A stretch of DNA of 64,000 nucleotides from Fimbriimonadaceae bacterium (GTDB lineage Bacteria; Armatimonadota; Fimbriimonadia; Fimbriimonadales; Fimbriimonadaceae): contig CP075364.1 of NCBI GenBank assembly GCA_019454105.1, positions 247,362-311,361 on the forward strand, given 5' to 3'. This document shows, in pieces, positions 46,268 to 54,751 of the stretch (positions are counted from its first letter, which is position 1; each line of letters opens with the position of its first letter). Position numbers and translations under genes: made by a program. The notes beneath the pieces are model-generated. The model was not told the DNA's origin. It searched no databases and saw only the letters and a program-made list of their open reading frames with translations.

Positions 46268-47422
46268 TCAGTGGATTTGGCCCCGGTCCGTTCCGGATGA
46301 GACGAACGGGTTCGAGAACTTGGCGTCCGTGAGATAGCTTTGGTCTGTGAGGGTCCGGAGGAAGGCTTCGAGCGCCTGTTTCTCGGTCTCGGTCAGGTTC
46401 AACCTTCTGGGGCGACCCTGTTGATCTCGCAACAGTGGGTCAAGGAACGGATTGTCTTGGACGCCACTGTTGTAAAAGTCGATCACTTGTCGCAGGGTCG
46501 AGAACCGACCGTCGTGCATATAAGGCCCGGTGACAGCAATGTTCCGCAGCGAGGGAGACTTGAACCGACCGCCGCCGGGTGTGTTGAGGTCCAGTCCATT
46601 GTTCCGAGCCTGGGTGCTGACCTGGCCGACGGCGACGTGGCACGCGTTACAGCCGCGACTGATGTTCGGGAACCCCGGGACGGGCTGGAAGAGACGCAAC
46701 CCGAGGAACTCCTCTTGGGTCAGTGTCCCTTGGAAGTTCGGCTGGCCGTTGGCATTGAAGGCCGAGTCGAACTTGGACTTGGAGTTCACCATCGAACGGA
46801 CGAACTGGGCCATGGCCCGCGCGATCCGGTCCGAATTGATCGTGGGAGATCCAAAAGCATCCGTGAAGAGCTTCCCATAGAACGACGTCTGCTGGAGGCG
46901 GGCCACGACTTCGGGAAGGGTCATGTCCATCTCGAGCGCATCTTGGATCGGCATGAGGACTTGGGCCTCGAGGGTGGGGGCGCGCTCGTCCCAGAAGAAT
47001 CGGCCGTTCGGATAGTACCGAGCCATGCCCAACCCCATCGAATTGCGGCTCGTCATGCCGCCGTGAACGCCTGTGCTGAACCGGGCAGGATCGGTGAAAC
47101 CTCGCGACTGAAGGTGACAAGACCCGCACGAGACGGTCATGTTGCGGCTCAGCCGTTTGTCATAGAAGATCACACGTCCCAGCGTCGCCCCGGCGTTGGT
47201 CACCGGGTTGTTGGCAGGAGTGTTGTCCAGCACCCTCAGGTTGCCTGGCAGATTCGGGTCGACTATGTGGCGCGGATAGTTCTGCTCGGCGTCGGCGTAA
47301 GAGTACGTCGGGTAGGGCAACACCGGCCTGCCCGCGCTATCGGCGAGCTGGGCGCCTGCATAGAACCACGGGGCCAAAGCGAGCCCAAAAATAGCTAACG
47401 ACGCTGATTTCGATGCTTTCAT
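46268..47422 (-). CDS. Diheme cytochrome c peroxidase/MauG family protein
   Basis: 384-aa periplasmic protein with signal peptide (SASLAIFGLALAPWFYAGA) and two c-type heme sites, C99GSCH103 and C258NACH262. The family's segments FFWDERAPTLEAQVLMPIQD and FKSPSLRNIAVTGPYMHDGRF are present. It reduces hydrogen peroxide or oxidises a partner protein, depending on the subgroup. The ATG at 47422 has GAGGAA immediately upstream; 35 in-frame codons before it are rejected. Confidence 0.93.
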   Translation of the reverse strand: MKASKSASLAIFGLALAPWFYAGAQLADSAGRPVLPYPTYSYADAEQNYPRHIVDPNLPGNLRVLDNTPANNPVTNAGATLGRVIFYDKRLSRNMTVSCGSCHLQSRGFTDPARFSTGVHGGMTSRNSMGLGMARYYPNGRFFWDERAPTLEAQVLMPIQDALEMDMTLPEVVARLQQTSFYGKLFTDAFGSPTINSDRIARAMAQFVRSMVNSKSKFDSAFNANGQPNFQGTLTQEEFLGLRLFQPVPGFPNISRGCNACHVAVGQVSTQARNNGLDLNTPGGGRFKSPSLRNIAVTGPYMHDGRFSTLRQVIDFYNSGVQDNPFLDPLLRDQQGRPRRLNLTETEKQALEAFLRTLTDQSYLTDAKFSNPFVSSGTDRGQIH

Positions 47423-47565
47423 TTCCTCAAGGGCGCACTCCGGAAGCTCCGGATCCCGCTCCAGTCTGCCAAACAAGAGTGAGGATTTCGTGAGGAGTCG
47501 CGCTAAGTTTAGACTCAAGCCTGGCATGATGACTGCGCGCGACAGGCCAATTGAATCGACCTTGT

Positions 47566-47596
47566 GGTCGGAGCGAGTCCGATTTTAGCTCCGACC
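47566..47596. terminator. Hairpin downstream of the second PEP-CTERM gene
   Basis: GGTCGGAGC / GCTCCGACC, 9-bp stem with a 13-nt loop, 44 bp past the stop at 47641 on the minus strand, where it could terminate that transcript. No clear U-tract. Confidence 0.4.
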
Positions 47597-47640
47597 GCGG
47601 AACGGGCCGTAGAGAAGCCGGTGCGGGTTCCGAACGAGAT

Positions 47641-48471
47641 TCAGCGGCGGCGCCTTTTCAGGGTCCAAGCGAGGAGGCCGCCCAGAATCAACAGCGTCCC
47701 CGGCTCTGGAACCGCGTTGAGATCCAGTGTCACGGCGCCGATGAAGATGAGCCGGCCCGGCGTAATCGTCGACTGCCACTGGTAGCCACCAGTGTAATCG
47801 CCGGGGCCAAAATTGAACGCCGAGTTAGAGTACACCGTGGCCCCATTGTCGGTCAGGCTGTCGAGAATCGAGCTATATGGGGCCACCTCGAAGGCGTTGA
47901 GCCGCCGCGTGCTGGCGGAGTAAACCAGGCTTGAACCGGTGAGGCTGTCGACAATCGTTTGGACCTCATTTTCTTCACCGCTCACAGCCGCCGAGTCGTC
48001 GCCCGCCGTCTCATTGAGGTCGGTGTCCAGATAAGACGAAAGCGTCAAGTCGATCGCCGAGGTCGTTTGGTTGAGAACCCCGAAGGCGATCGTCAAGAAC
48101 GCCGAGTTCGGCCCAGTTTGGGTCAGTTCGTAAGTCTGGACGAACCTGAGGGCGTCCGGGCCGAAACCAGCCACCGGCTCGACATACTGCAACTCGGCAA
48201 AGTTGCCACTGACAGTCGCCTCGGTCTGGTTCGACAAGGCGTAGTCCCGAGTGTCGGCGCCAGCGCGGTACCAGAACCAATGTTGCGTCGGGTTCTCGAC
48301 GCCGGCCACGCTGAAACGGCCGCGGCCGCCAAGTCCTGTCAGCCTCTCCCCTTCCAAGTTGCGGTGGGTAAAGGTCGCGTCTCCATCGACTAAAGTGAAC
48401 TCATCGACGGCCCGTGCCGCAATCGGCAGAACGGCGAGAACGACCAACGAAGCAAGACGTGACAGACCCAT
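47641..48471 (-). CDS. PEP-CTERM domain exported protein
   Basis: 276-aa protein with signal peptide (LASLVVLAVLPIAARA), a beta-rich middle with LSSYLDTDLNETAGDDSA, and a C-terminal VPEPGTLLILGGLLAWTLKRRRR PEP-CTERM sorting signal. It probably ends up at the cell surface through an exosortase encoded elsewhere. Convergent or tandem partners do not explain its role. Confidence 0.88.
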   Translation of the reverse strand: MGLSRLASLVVLAVLPIAARAVDEFTLVDGDATFTHRNLEGERLTGLGGRGRFSVAGVENPTQHWFWYRAGADTRDYALSNQTEATVSGNFAELQYVEPVAGFGPDALRFVQTYELTQTGPNSAFLTIAFGVLNQTTSAIDLTLSSYLDTDLNETAGDDSAAVSGEENEVQTIVDSLTGSSLVYSASTRRLNAFEVAPYSSILDSLTDNGATVYSNSAFNFGPGDYTGGYQWQSTITPGRLIFIGAVTLDLNAVPEPGTLLILGGLLAWTLKRRRR

Positions 48472-48625
48472 GTTTCCTCTCTCGATCGCGCGGCAATGGC
48501 CGTCGCTAGACTTTGTTTATACACTTCGGTAGACAGCGCAGTCCAGTGTTTTTGCCAGCAAGTTTTCCCCATTCGTCAGGTGCCCGAACGGTGGAGCACG
48601 GTGGCGCGGACACGGCTTGCTGGGG

Positions 48626-49909
48626 TCAAAGGATCGTGTCGAGGAGAGACCCTGGCGCCCGGCCCGTCAACCTTTCGTGCAACCGATAGGCCTGAGCTTC
48701 TGTGAGTCCCGAGACGATGTCGGCGACCACTCGCTCGGGGACCTGGCCCCGGTCAAGGTCGTGGCGGGCCCAATCGGGCAACAGGCGCGGCCGCTCTAGC
48801 CGAGCATCGTCAAGCAGTACCTCGAGCGAGTCTCGCAGCACTCGGGCTTGTCCGTGCTGGATGGCCCTGAGCGATTCTCGCCTGATCACAAAGTGGGCGG
48901 TGAGTTGTTTGAGCATGAAGAGCTCCTTCTCGTGTTTGGGATCGATGGCGACGGCCCGACCTTCGTTCCGGTCCGGGTCAGTCAAACGGAGCGTCCAAGT
49001 CACGTACCGCGAGATCATCTGACTCGCGAAAGACCGCAACCGCCCACGCTGGGCCTGGCTCCCGTCGAACTCGACTTCCAAGGGAAACGGGGCGAAAACC
49101 TCGTCATAGACTTCTTCGATCTCCGGATCCTCAAGTGGGAAGTGCTCTTCCTTTTCGGCATAGTGCGCCTTCACCCCTTCCACAAAGGCCTCAAACTCGG
49201 TTCGGGAGGTCACGATCCGGTGCATGGGGATCAGTCCAGCCCGATAGAAGTCGAACAGATCGTGAACCGAGTAGGCGATGTCGTCGGCCACGTCCATGAT
49301 CTCGGCCTCGACCGTCCTTTGGTCGGCCACGAGGCCGTCCCTGGCCCAGTCGAACGCTTCGCGGTCGGCCTGGTAGGCCCCGAACTTCTCATGTCGTGGG
49401 CCGCTAGAGGTCCGTAGCCAGGGGTACTTCAGGGTCGCGTTGAGGGTGGCCCTGGTGAGGTTCAAGCCAGGTTGCTCGTGATGGCGGATCGAGAGCCGGG
49501 TGATGATGCGGAACGTCTGCGCGTTGCCCTCGAAACCGTCGGATCCAGGAGCGAGCTCAAGGAGAGCCTCGTCCATGACCTGCTCGCCGTTGTGCCCGAA
49601 AGGGGGGTGCCCCAAGTCATGGGCCCAGGCGGACGCTTCGGCGACGTCGGTATTGACCTCGAGACGCTCGGCCAGATCTGGCTGGCGCATCCAAAGCCGT
49701 TCGGCCAGGCGTTTGGCGATCTGGGCGACCTCCATCGTGTGGGTGAGCCGGTTGTGGTAGACGTGCCCTTCGTTCGAAGCAGCGACCTGGGTCGTTCCTG
49801 CCAGGCGGCGCAAGTGCGACGTGTAAAGGATCCGGTCGCGGTCGCGCTGAAAGGCGTTGCGGTGGTCGTCGGGGCGGTCCCCTTCGAATTGGCGCCCGTA
49901 ACGGTTCAT
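48626..49909 (-). CDS. dgt: dGTPase-like HD-domain triphosphohydrolase
   Basis: 427-aa HD-domain enzyme that removes triphosphate from dGTP or other dNTPs and so lowers dNTP pools. HD motif and metal ligands: NRLTHTMEVAQIA (His), AWAHDLGHPPFGHNGE (HD and downstream His), and EAEIMDVADDIAYSVHD (Asp). The arrangement matches the short, type-2 dGTPase group (Dgt-like). Its ATG overlaps the stop of a 66-aa gene by 4 bp, so it is the last gene of a three-gene operon. In several bacteria dGTPases act in phage defence. Confidence 0.93.
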   Translation of the reverse strand: MNRYGRQFEGDRPDDHRNAFQRDRDRILYTSHLRRLAGTTQVAASNEGHVYHNRLTHTMEVAQIAKRLAERLWMRQPDLAERLEVNTDVAEASAWAHDLGHPPFGHNGEQVMDEALLELAPGSDGFEGNAQTFRIITRLSIRHHEQPGLNLTRATLNATLKYPWLRTSSGPRHEKFGAYQADREAFDWARDGLVADQRTVEAEIMDVADDIAYSVHDLFDFYRAGLIPMHRIVTSRTEFEAFVEGVKAHYAEKEEHFPLEDPEIEEVYDEVFAPFPLEVEFDGSQAQRGRLRSFASQMISRYVTWTLRLTDPDRNEGRAVAIDPKHEKELFMLKQLTAHFVIRRESLRAIQHGQARVLRDSLEVLLDDARLERPRLLPDWARHDLDRGQVPERVVADIVSGLTEAQAYRLHERLTGRAPGSLLDTIL

Positions 49910-50106
49910 GGCTCGTTCCGGGCCGATTGGAGTAGTCCGTCCGGGGCGAGGTAGATCTGGCCCGAGGCGAATCCGTCGTTGATCGCGGTCCGCACGTCTT
50001 GCGACTCGACCTTGCCTTCTAGGTCTCGGATCAACTGTCCTGCCGAGACCGGTCCTCGGCCCAGCCGCTCAAGGACCGACGAGAGCGCGTCAGGGGCCAT
50101 CGTCAT
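49906..50106 (-). CDS. Small winged-helix-like protein
   Basis: 66-aa protein MTMAPDALSSVLERLGRGPVS... with VESQDVRTAINDGFASGQIYL, which fits a small winged-helix (S-x-x-L-I-x-x-L plus a beta wing). It overlaps both neighbours by 4 bp (ATGA at each side), so it is translated with prpB and dgt and is surely a gene. A regulator or accessory subunit of one of these is likely but unproven. Confidence 0.65.
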   Translation of the reverse strand: MTMAPDALSSVLERLGRGPVSAGQLIRDLEGKVESQDVRTAINDGFASGQIYLAPDGLLQSARNEP

Positions 50107-50990
50107 TCCGATTGGGTCGCCCAGGCTTGGTCGGTCTCTTCATAAAGAGGATAGTCGATAAGGTCGTAGAGCTCGGCCCGGGTCGTCATCTGGTCGATCC
50201 AGTCAGCCTGCGTGCCTTTCTCGATCAAATCGGCATAGAACGCGGTCACGGCTTTGAGTTTCACCCGCATGGCCGAGACCGGGAAGATGACCATGTTGTA
50301 GCCCATCTCGGAGAAACGCCGGGCAGGGATGATCGGTGTCTTGCCGAACTCGGTCATGTTGGCGAGCAATGGCACGTCGATGGCTTTCCGGAACGCTTCG
50401 AACTCCTCCTCGTTGTGAAGCCCCTCGGGAAAGACGGCTTCCGCCCCAAAGTCGCAGTACAACTTGGCGCGGTCGATCGCCGATTCGAGACCCTCGACCC
50501 CCCGCGCATCGGTCCGTGCAATGAGCAGAAAGTCGGTTTGGCTTTTGGCTTCGGCAGCGGCTAAAAGCTTACGGGCCATCTCGTGGGGAGCGACCAGGGC
50601 CTTGCCGTCCAAGTGGCCGCACTTTTTCGGCATCAACTGGTCTTCCAGATGGATGCCGGCGAGCCCGGCCCTCTCCATCTCGATGACGCACCGGGTGACG
50701 TTCCAGACCTCGCCGTAACCAGTGTCGGCGTCGGCGATGAACGGGATCGGGGCGGCCTGACAGATCATCCGGGCTTGAGTGGCCATCTCGTTCAGGGTCA
50801 AGAGGCCGATGTCGGGCATAGCAAGATAGCTGTTGGTGACCGCGGCCCCGCTCACATATCCAGCTTGGGCGCCGGCCTTTGCGGCGCACAGAGCGCTGAG
50901 GGCACTGAACACGCCAGGCATGACGACCAGCCCTTGGGCCATGAGGTCGCGCAGGCGCGCCCCAGGGTTCTCGATCGGGGCATGGACCAT
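50103..50990 (-). CDS. prpB: Methylisocitrate lyase-type ICL/PEP mutase family enzyme
   Basis: 295-aa TIM-barrel enzyme of the isocitrate lyase/PEP mutase superfamily. Marks: VSGAAVTNSYLAMPDIG, PFIADADTGYG with the metal Asp residues, PKKCGHLDGK (lyase loop with catalytic Cys), and NMTEFGKTP typical of methylisocitrate lyase. It probably cleaves 2-methylisocitrate to pyruvate and succinate in propionate use; a carboxyvinyl- or oxaloacetate-type reaction is less likely. It leads a three-gene operon with the wHTH protein and dgt. A -10-like GATAAT lies 8 nt before its ATG. Confidence 0.85.
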   Translation of the reverse strand: MVHAPIENPGARLRDLMAQGLVVMPGVFSALSALCAAKAGAQAGYVSGAAVTNSYLAMPDIGLLTLNEMATQARMICQAAPIPFIADADTGYGEVWNVTRCVIEMERAGLAGIHLEDQLMPKKCGHLDGKALVAPHEMARKLLAAAEAKSQTDFLLIARTDARGVEGLESAIDRAKLYCDFGAEAVFPEGLHNEEEFEAFRKAIDVPLLANMTEFGKTPIIPARRFSEMGYNMVIFPVSAMRVKLKAVTAFYADLIEKGTQADWIDQMTTRAELYDLIDYPLYEETDQAWATQSE

Positions 50991-50998
50991 GGCCCTTG

Positions 50999-51004
50999 AT
51001 TATC
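50999..51004 (-). promoter_or_regulatory. -10 box before prpB
   Basis: GATAAT on the minus strand, eight nt from the ATG, with AGGG in the spacer. Confidence 0.4.
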
Positions 51005-51067
51005 CTCGATGCAGTTATGCGGGCTCCCTGACCAAGGAGCCAAAGGCTGGGGTACACCTCGAGCGGA

Positions 51068-51874
51068 ATGGGCTGGCGGGCTATGTGGAGGCAGACCCTC
51101 GGGCTGATCCGGATCTACATCGCCGACGGCCTGGCCTACCGGGCTTCGGGGGTGATCTGGGTTCTGACGGACGTCGCCAGCGCCGTCACGATGCCGCTCG
51201 TCTGGCTGGCGGCGAGCCGGGGCGGGCCGATCGCGGGTTATTCTTCAAGCGATCTCGTTCTGTACTACCTTTGCCTCTTGATGTTGACCAGTTTTATCAT
51301 GTGCCATTTCATGTGGGAGATCAGTTTCGAGATCCGGGAAGGCATGTTCTCGGCCCACATCATCCGGCCCGTCTCCTACATGCACTTCATCCTCTCCCGT
51401 AACCTGGCATGGCGGGTGGTAAGAAGCCTCATTTTCCTCCCCTTTTTCTTGGCGATCTTGTACTTTTATCTCGGGGCAGTCGAAGGAAAGAGCGTGTACT
51501 TGGGATGGGAGCTCTGGGCGTCGGTCGTTCTGGGCCACCTGGTGAGCGTGGTGTTCGTCACAGCTCTGGCCATGATCGCTCTCTTCACGCAAGAAGCACA
51601 ATCGATCTTTGAACTGTACTACTTTCCGATGCTGTTCTTAAGCGGACAATTGTTCCCGATCGCGCTGTTACCCGACTGGGTGCGCGGCTTGGCGGTCGTG
51701 TTCCCGTTTTATTACACGACAGGGGTGCCGACGGAGATCATGGTCGGGCGGCTGGCCGGACCCGCCGCGTGGCAGGCGATGGGGATCCAAGTGGTGTGGA
51801 TCGGAGTGTCGTATGTCCTCTTCAGGGTGCTGTTCGCAAAGGGGACGCGGCACTATGCCGGTGTGGGGATGTGA
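51068..51874 (+). CDS. ABC-2 type transporter permease (DUF990-like)
   Basis: 268-aa inner-membrane protein with six TM segments, of the ABC-2/DUF990 permease group used for export of polysaccharides, lipids or drugs. The segments MLTSFIMCHFMWEISFEIREGMF and SIFELYYFPMLFLSGQLFPIALLPDW are characteristic. Neither an ATPase gene nor a second permease is adjacent, which is unusual because these work as a pair with an ATPase; they may lie elsewhere. The start is clear (ATG after GAGCGGA). Confidence 0.85.
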   Translation: MGWRAMWRQTLGLIRIYIADGLAYRASGVIWVLTDVASAVTMPLVWLAASRGGPIAGYSSSDLVLYYLCLLMLTSFIMCHFMWEISFEIREGMFSAHIIRPVSYMHFILSRNLAWRVVRSLIFLPFFLAILYFYLGAVEGKSVYLGWELWASVVLGHLVSVVFVTALAMIALFTQEAQSIFELYYFPMLFLSGQLFPIALLPDWVRGLAVVFPFYYTTGVPTEIMVGRLAGPAAWQAMGIQVVWIGVSYVLFRVLFAKGTRHYAGVGM

Positions 51875-51877
51875 GGG

Positions 51878-51953
51878 TGGTGCCGCAGGCCGGACTTGAA
51901 CCGGCGACCCTAGCATTTTCAGTGCTATGCTCTACCAACTGAGCTACCGCGGC
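51878..51953 (-). tRNA. tRNA-Phe (GAA)
   Basis: Minus strand, 76 nt including an encoded CCA. Acceptor GCCGCGG pairs with CTGCGGC; D-arm GCTCAGTTGGTAGAGC; anticodon loop CTGAAAA gives anticodon GAA; T-arm GCCGGTTCAAGTCCGGC. All four arms pair. Confidence 0.97.
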
Positions 51954-51959
51954 ACAGGA

Positions 51960-52036
51960 TGGCGAGGATGACGGGACTTGAACCCGCGACCTTCGGCGTG
52001 ACAGGCCGACGCTCTAACCGACTGAGCTACACCCCC
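51960..52036 (-). tRNA. tRNA-Asp (GTC)
   Basis: Minus strand, 77 nt including an encoded CCA, 6 nt upstream of the tRNA-Phe and probably co-transcribed with it. Acceptor GGGGGTG pairs with CATCCTC (with two G-U pairs); anticodon loop CTGTCAC gives GTC; discriminator is G, as expected for Asp. Confidence 0.97.
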
Positions 52037-52183
52037 GCGCTGGGACTCAGGAGTATTCCACGTCGACGACCGTCGGCGCTAGGGCTGGGTAGGTGCCATC
52101 GAAGTCGCGAGCGGCTCCGCTATGCGAATGAGGAAGGCCAAGCGTGTCTTGTTGCCAAGGTCGATCGACCTAGCTCTTTCAGG

Positions 52184-53386
52184 CTACTCCTTCGAATAAC
52201 CCGGCCGGTTCGGCTGGCCCCGGACGGTGCTAGCGGCCTTGGCCGCCGCCTCGCCGGGGACAGTCGGGGGCGGGGGCTGCAACTCCACCGATGATGTTTG
52301 GCCCTTGGCCGCCGCCTGCTCGGCGAGCTGGACGAGCCTCATGAACTCGCCGGGATCCTTAGCCTTCGCCCGGGCGTCCTCCACTGTCACGAGTCCCCGC
52401 TCCACGAGCCGGGCGAGCGACTGGTCGAGCGTCTGCATCCCTTGCTTGAGCCCGGTCTGAATGATCGAACCGATCTGGTAAGTCTTGTTCTCGCGCACCA
52501 GGTTCCGCACCGCGTTGGTCGCGTTCAGCACCTCGAACGCGGCGATCCTGCCCCGCCCGTCCTTCCGTTTGACCAACGACTGCGACACGACCCCCAGCAA
52601 GTTGACCGAGAGCTGCATCCGGATCTGTTGCTGCTGGTGCATCGGGAAGACGTCCACGATGCGGTCCACCGTCTGCACCGCGTCGACTGTGTGCAAGGTC
52701 GCGAAGACGAGGTGCCCAGTCTCCGCCGCGGTGATGGCGAGGTGGATCGTCTCAAGATCGCGCATCTCGCCCACGAGGATGACGTCAGGGTCTTGGCGCA
52801 GGACGTATTTGAGCGCGTTGGCGAAGGCGAGAGTGTCGATATCGAGCTCGCGCTGGTTGATGAGGGCGACGTGGTCGTCGTGGACGAACTCGATCGGATC
52901 TTCGACCGTGACGATGTGGACCCTCTGCGTCCGGTTGATCCGGTCGACCATCGCGGCCAGAGTCGTCGATTTTCCAGACCCGGCCGGGCCGGTGACGAGT
53001 ACGAGTCCGCGCGGGCGCCCGATCATCTCGTGGCAGACCTGGGGAAGTTGAAGATCCTCGATCGAGCTGATCTCATATGGGATCACGCGGAAAGCGGCTT
53101 GGGCGTGCTCCCGCTGGACGTACATGTTCCCACGGAACCGAGACAGCCCTTGGATCTCGATGGAGAAGTCCAGCTCCATGTCCCGGTCGAACTTCGCGAT
53201 CTGCTCGGGTCGCAACAGCCGGGCCATCGCCGCCCGGAAGTCGGCGTCGGTGAACTCGGGGGCGTCCTCAAGCGGCTTGAGGTCGCCGTGCACCCGAACG
53301 TAGACGCGCCCAGTGTCGGACTTCAGGTGGAGGTCCGAGCCTTGCTCCTCGACACACCTTCGGAGCAAGTCCTCGACAGGAAGCAT
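52184..53386 (-). CDS. PilT-like secretion ATPase, second copy
   Basis: 400-aa PilT/PilU-type ATPase. Walker A GPAGSGKST, Asp box VEDPIEFVH, Walker B ILVGEMRD, His box ATLHTVD. It differs from the first copy by a 50-residue Pro/Ala-rich tail (QPPPPTVPG). It may be PilU-like or a second retraction motor. Its ATG at 53386 follows a -10-like TACAAT by 6 nt and has no ribosome site, so it looks leaderless; a 35-codon upstream extension is rejected. Confidence 0.93.
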   Translation of the reverse strand: MLPVEDLLRRCVEEQGSDLHLKSDTGRVYVRVHGDLKPLEDAPEFTDADFRAAMARLLRPEQIAKFDRDMELDFSIEIQGLSRFRGNMYVQREHAQAAFRVIPYEISSIEDLQLPQVCHEMIGRPRGLVLVTGPAGSGKSTTLAAMVDRINRTQRVHIVTVEDPIEFVHDDHVALINQRELDIDTLAFANALKYVLRQDPDVILVGEMRDLETIHLAITAAETGHLVFATLHTVDAVQTVDRIVDVFPMHQQQQIRMQLSVNLLGVVSQSLVKRKDGRGRIAAFEVLNATNAVRNLVRENKTYQIGSIIQTGLKQGMQTLDQSLARLVERGLVTVEDARAKAKDPGEFMRLVQLAEQAAAKGQTSSVELQPPPPTVPGEAAAKAASTVRGQPNRPGYSKE

Positions 53387-53392
53387 GGCCGG

Positions 53393-53398
53393 ATTGTA
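53393..53398 (-). promoter_or_regulatory. -10 box of leaderless promoter (second pilT)
   Basis: TACAAT on the minus strand, 6 nt before the ATG at 53386. The clearest example of the start-adjacent promoter pattern in this window. Confidence 0.55.
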
Positions 53399-53426
53399 GC
53401 CCACCAAAGACGGTGGCCATCGCCCG

Positions 53427-53969
53427 TTATGCTGCCTTTGACCTCTCCAACTGAGCGACCTTCTGATTCGACTCTTGAAGATCGCGCTCAAGCATGAGCA
53501 GTCTAGCCGCGATGCTGGCCACGATCAAGAGGCACGAGCGTTGGTCATCGGAGATCTCTTTCTTCCGCCTGTCCATGACGCAGAGGGCACCAACGTTGTG
53601 ACCTTCGATCCAAATCGGCGCGCCGGCATAAAAGCGGACTGAATGCGAGCCGGTTACTAACGGATTGTCGGCAAACTCCTCGTCTCTTGTGGCGTCCGTG
53701 ACGACATAGACGTCTTGCTGTTCAATCGTTCTGTTACAAAACGCGACGTCCCGTGAAGTCTCCTTGATGTTGGAGCCGAGGATTGACTTGAACCACTGAC
53801 GGTCACTGTCGATGAAGCTCAGGGCGGCGATCGGAGTGCCGAACATCTGGGCGGCCAAGGCCGTCAAGGCGTCGAACGGCCAGTCTTCCTTGGTGTCCTT
53901 CGGGTTGAGTTGACGCAGTACGGCGAGCCGGGCCGCCTCTGACTTCATCTTCGAAGTTGCTTTCCCCAT
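53427..53969 (-). CDS. GAF domain protein
   Basis: 180-aa cytoplasmic protein consisting mainly of one GAF domain: DALTALAAQMFGTPIAALSFIDSDRQWFKS, SRDVAFCNRTIEQQDVYVVTDA, RFYAGAPIWIEGHNVGALCVMD, then a C-terminal helix. The pattern is that of signal-sensing GAF modules that usually sit in front of histidine kinase or GGDEF domains; here nothing follows, so it works alone or as a partner. Ligand unknown. Confidence 0.88.
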   Translation of the reverse strand: MGKATSKMKSEAARLAVLRQLNPKDTKEDWPFDALTALAAQMFGTPIAALSFIDSDRQWFKSILGSNIKETSRDVAFCNRTIEQQDVYVVTDATRDEEFADNPLVTGSHSVRFYAGAPIWIEGHNVGALCVMDRRKKEISDDQRSCLLIVASIAARLLMLERDLQESNQKVAQLERSKAA

Positions 53970-54099
53970 ACCATCGATGATTGGATCAGCTATAACCCTT
54001 GTTTAGGGTCGAACGAAGGCAAAACTACCAGCATTTGGGCCTTGGAGTCGATGGTCTGGCTATCGGACCGAGTCCGGTGACCGAGAGCGGGTCTGCCTC

Positions 54100-54696
54100 C
54101 TAATTTTCCCAAAACACTTGGGCCACGAATCGGGCATGGTCGAATCTGTCGTGACCCAGAGGATCGACGACAAAATCGATGAGAGAGCCGACCTTGACCT
54201 TCGCCGTTACTGAAAAATCAGTGCCCACCTGGTCGTTTCCGGCGATATCAGCCTTCCAGACCAGCTTTCCGTCCACGTAGATCAACCCGCGGAGGCCCTC
54301 GCCGCCCGCCAAGTTCTTCGAGAGATTGCCGCGAAGCGTCACTTGCCCAGGTACCTCGCTCACCCACCTACGGACGGGCCAGACTTCTCGCGGCGTCCTC
54401 CCCATCGTCGTCCCCAGCGAATTTGGGTGCATGGTGGTCGGGGCGATGAAAGTCCAGACTTCCGGGTCGGAAGCGTGCCAGACGGGAGCATAGTCTCTGG
54501 CCCCCGAATCTGACTCGAGGTACTGGGACATCATCGAGAAGCGACCGGGGTCGTAATCAGACTCCTGGTTTTCACCGCGGTCAAGGTAGCCGTAGAACCA
54601 GCCGTCTTGCCCTTGTCGGCCCGAAAACTCCTTCACAGAATCGGCGACCACAATCCCCGAAGCCGCGGCGAGAAAAATGAGCGAAGTCAAGGCCAT
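54100..54696 (-). CDS. Exported beta-rich protein, unknown
   Basis: 198-aa protein with signal peptide (ALTSLIFLAAASGIVVADS). The start of the mature part, SGRQGQDGWFYGYLDRG, and the end ARFVAQVFWEN resemble a galactose-binding or carbohydrate-binding-like beta sandwich in secreted proteins. Minus strand upstream has TATAGA five nt from the ATG. Part of a group of unknown exported proteins, 54100-56192. Confidence 0.65.
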   Translation of the reverse strand: MALTSLIFLAAASGIVVADSVKEFSGRQGQDGWFYGYLDRGENQESDYDPGRFSMMSQYLESDSGARDYAPVWHASDPEVWTFIAPTTMHPNSLGTTMGRTPREVWPVRRWVSEVPGQVTLRGNLSKNLAGGEGLRGLIYVDGKLVWKADIAGNDQVGTDFSVTAKVKVGSLIDFVVDPLGHDRFDHARFVAQVFWEN

Positions 54697-54751
54697 AATT
54701 ATCTATACGTTTGACTCCTGACGAAGTTCTTCGTCCCGTGTGTCGACCTCC

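Noticed and set aside
51878..52036. tRNA genes as an island insertion point
   Set aside because: The tRNAs are complete, with ordinary genes on both sides; the accessory block is 12 kb away.
52298..53497. 399-codon plus-strand frame opposite the second PilT
   Set aside because: Antisense to conserved Walker motifs; residue composition rich in Asp/His/Arg typical of shadow frames.
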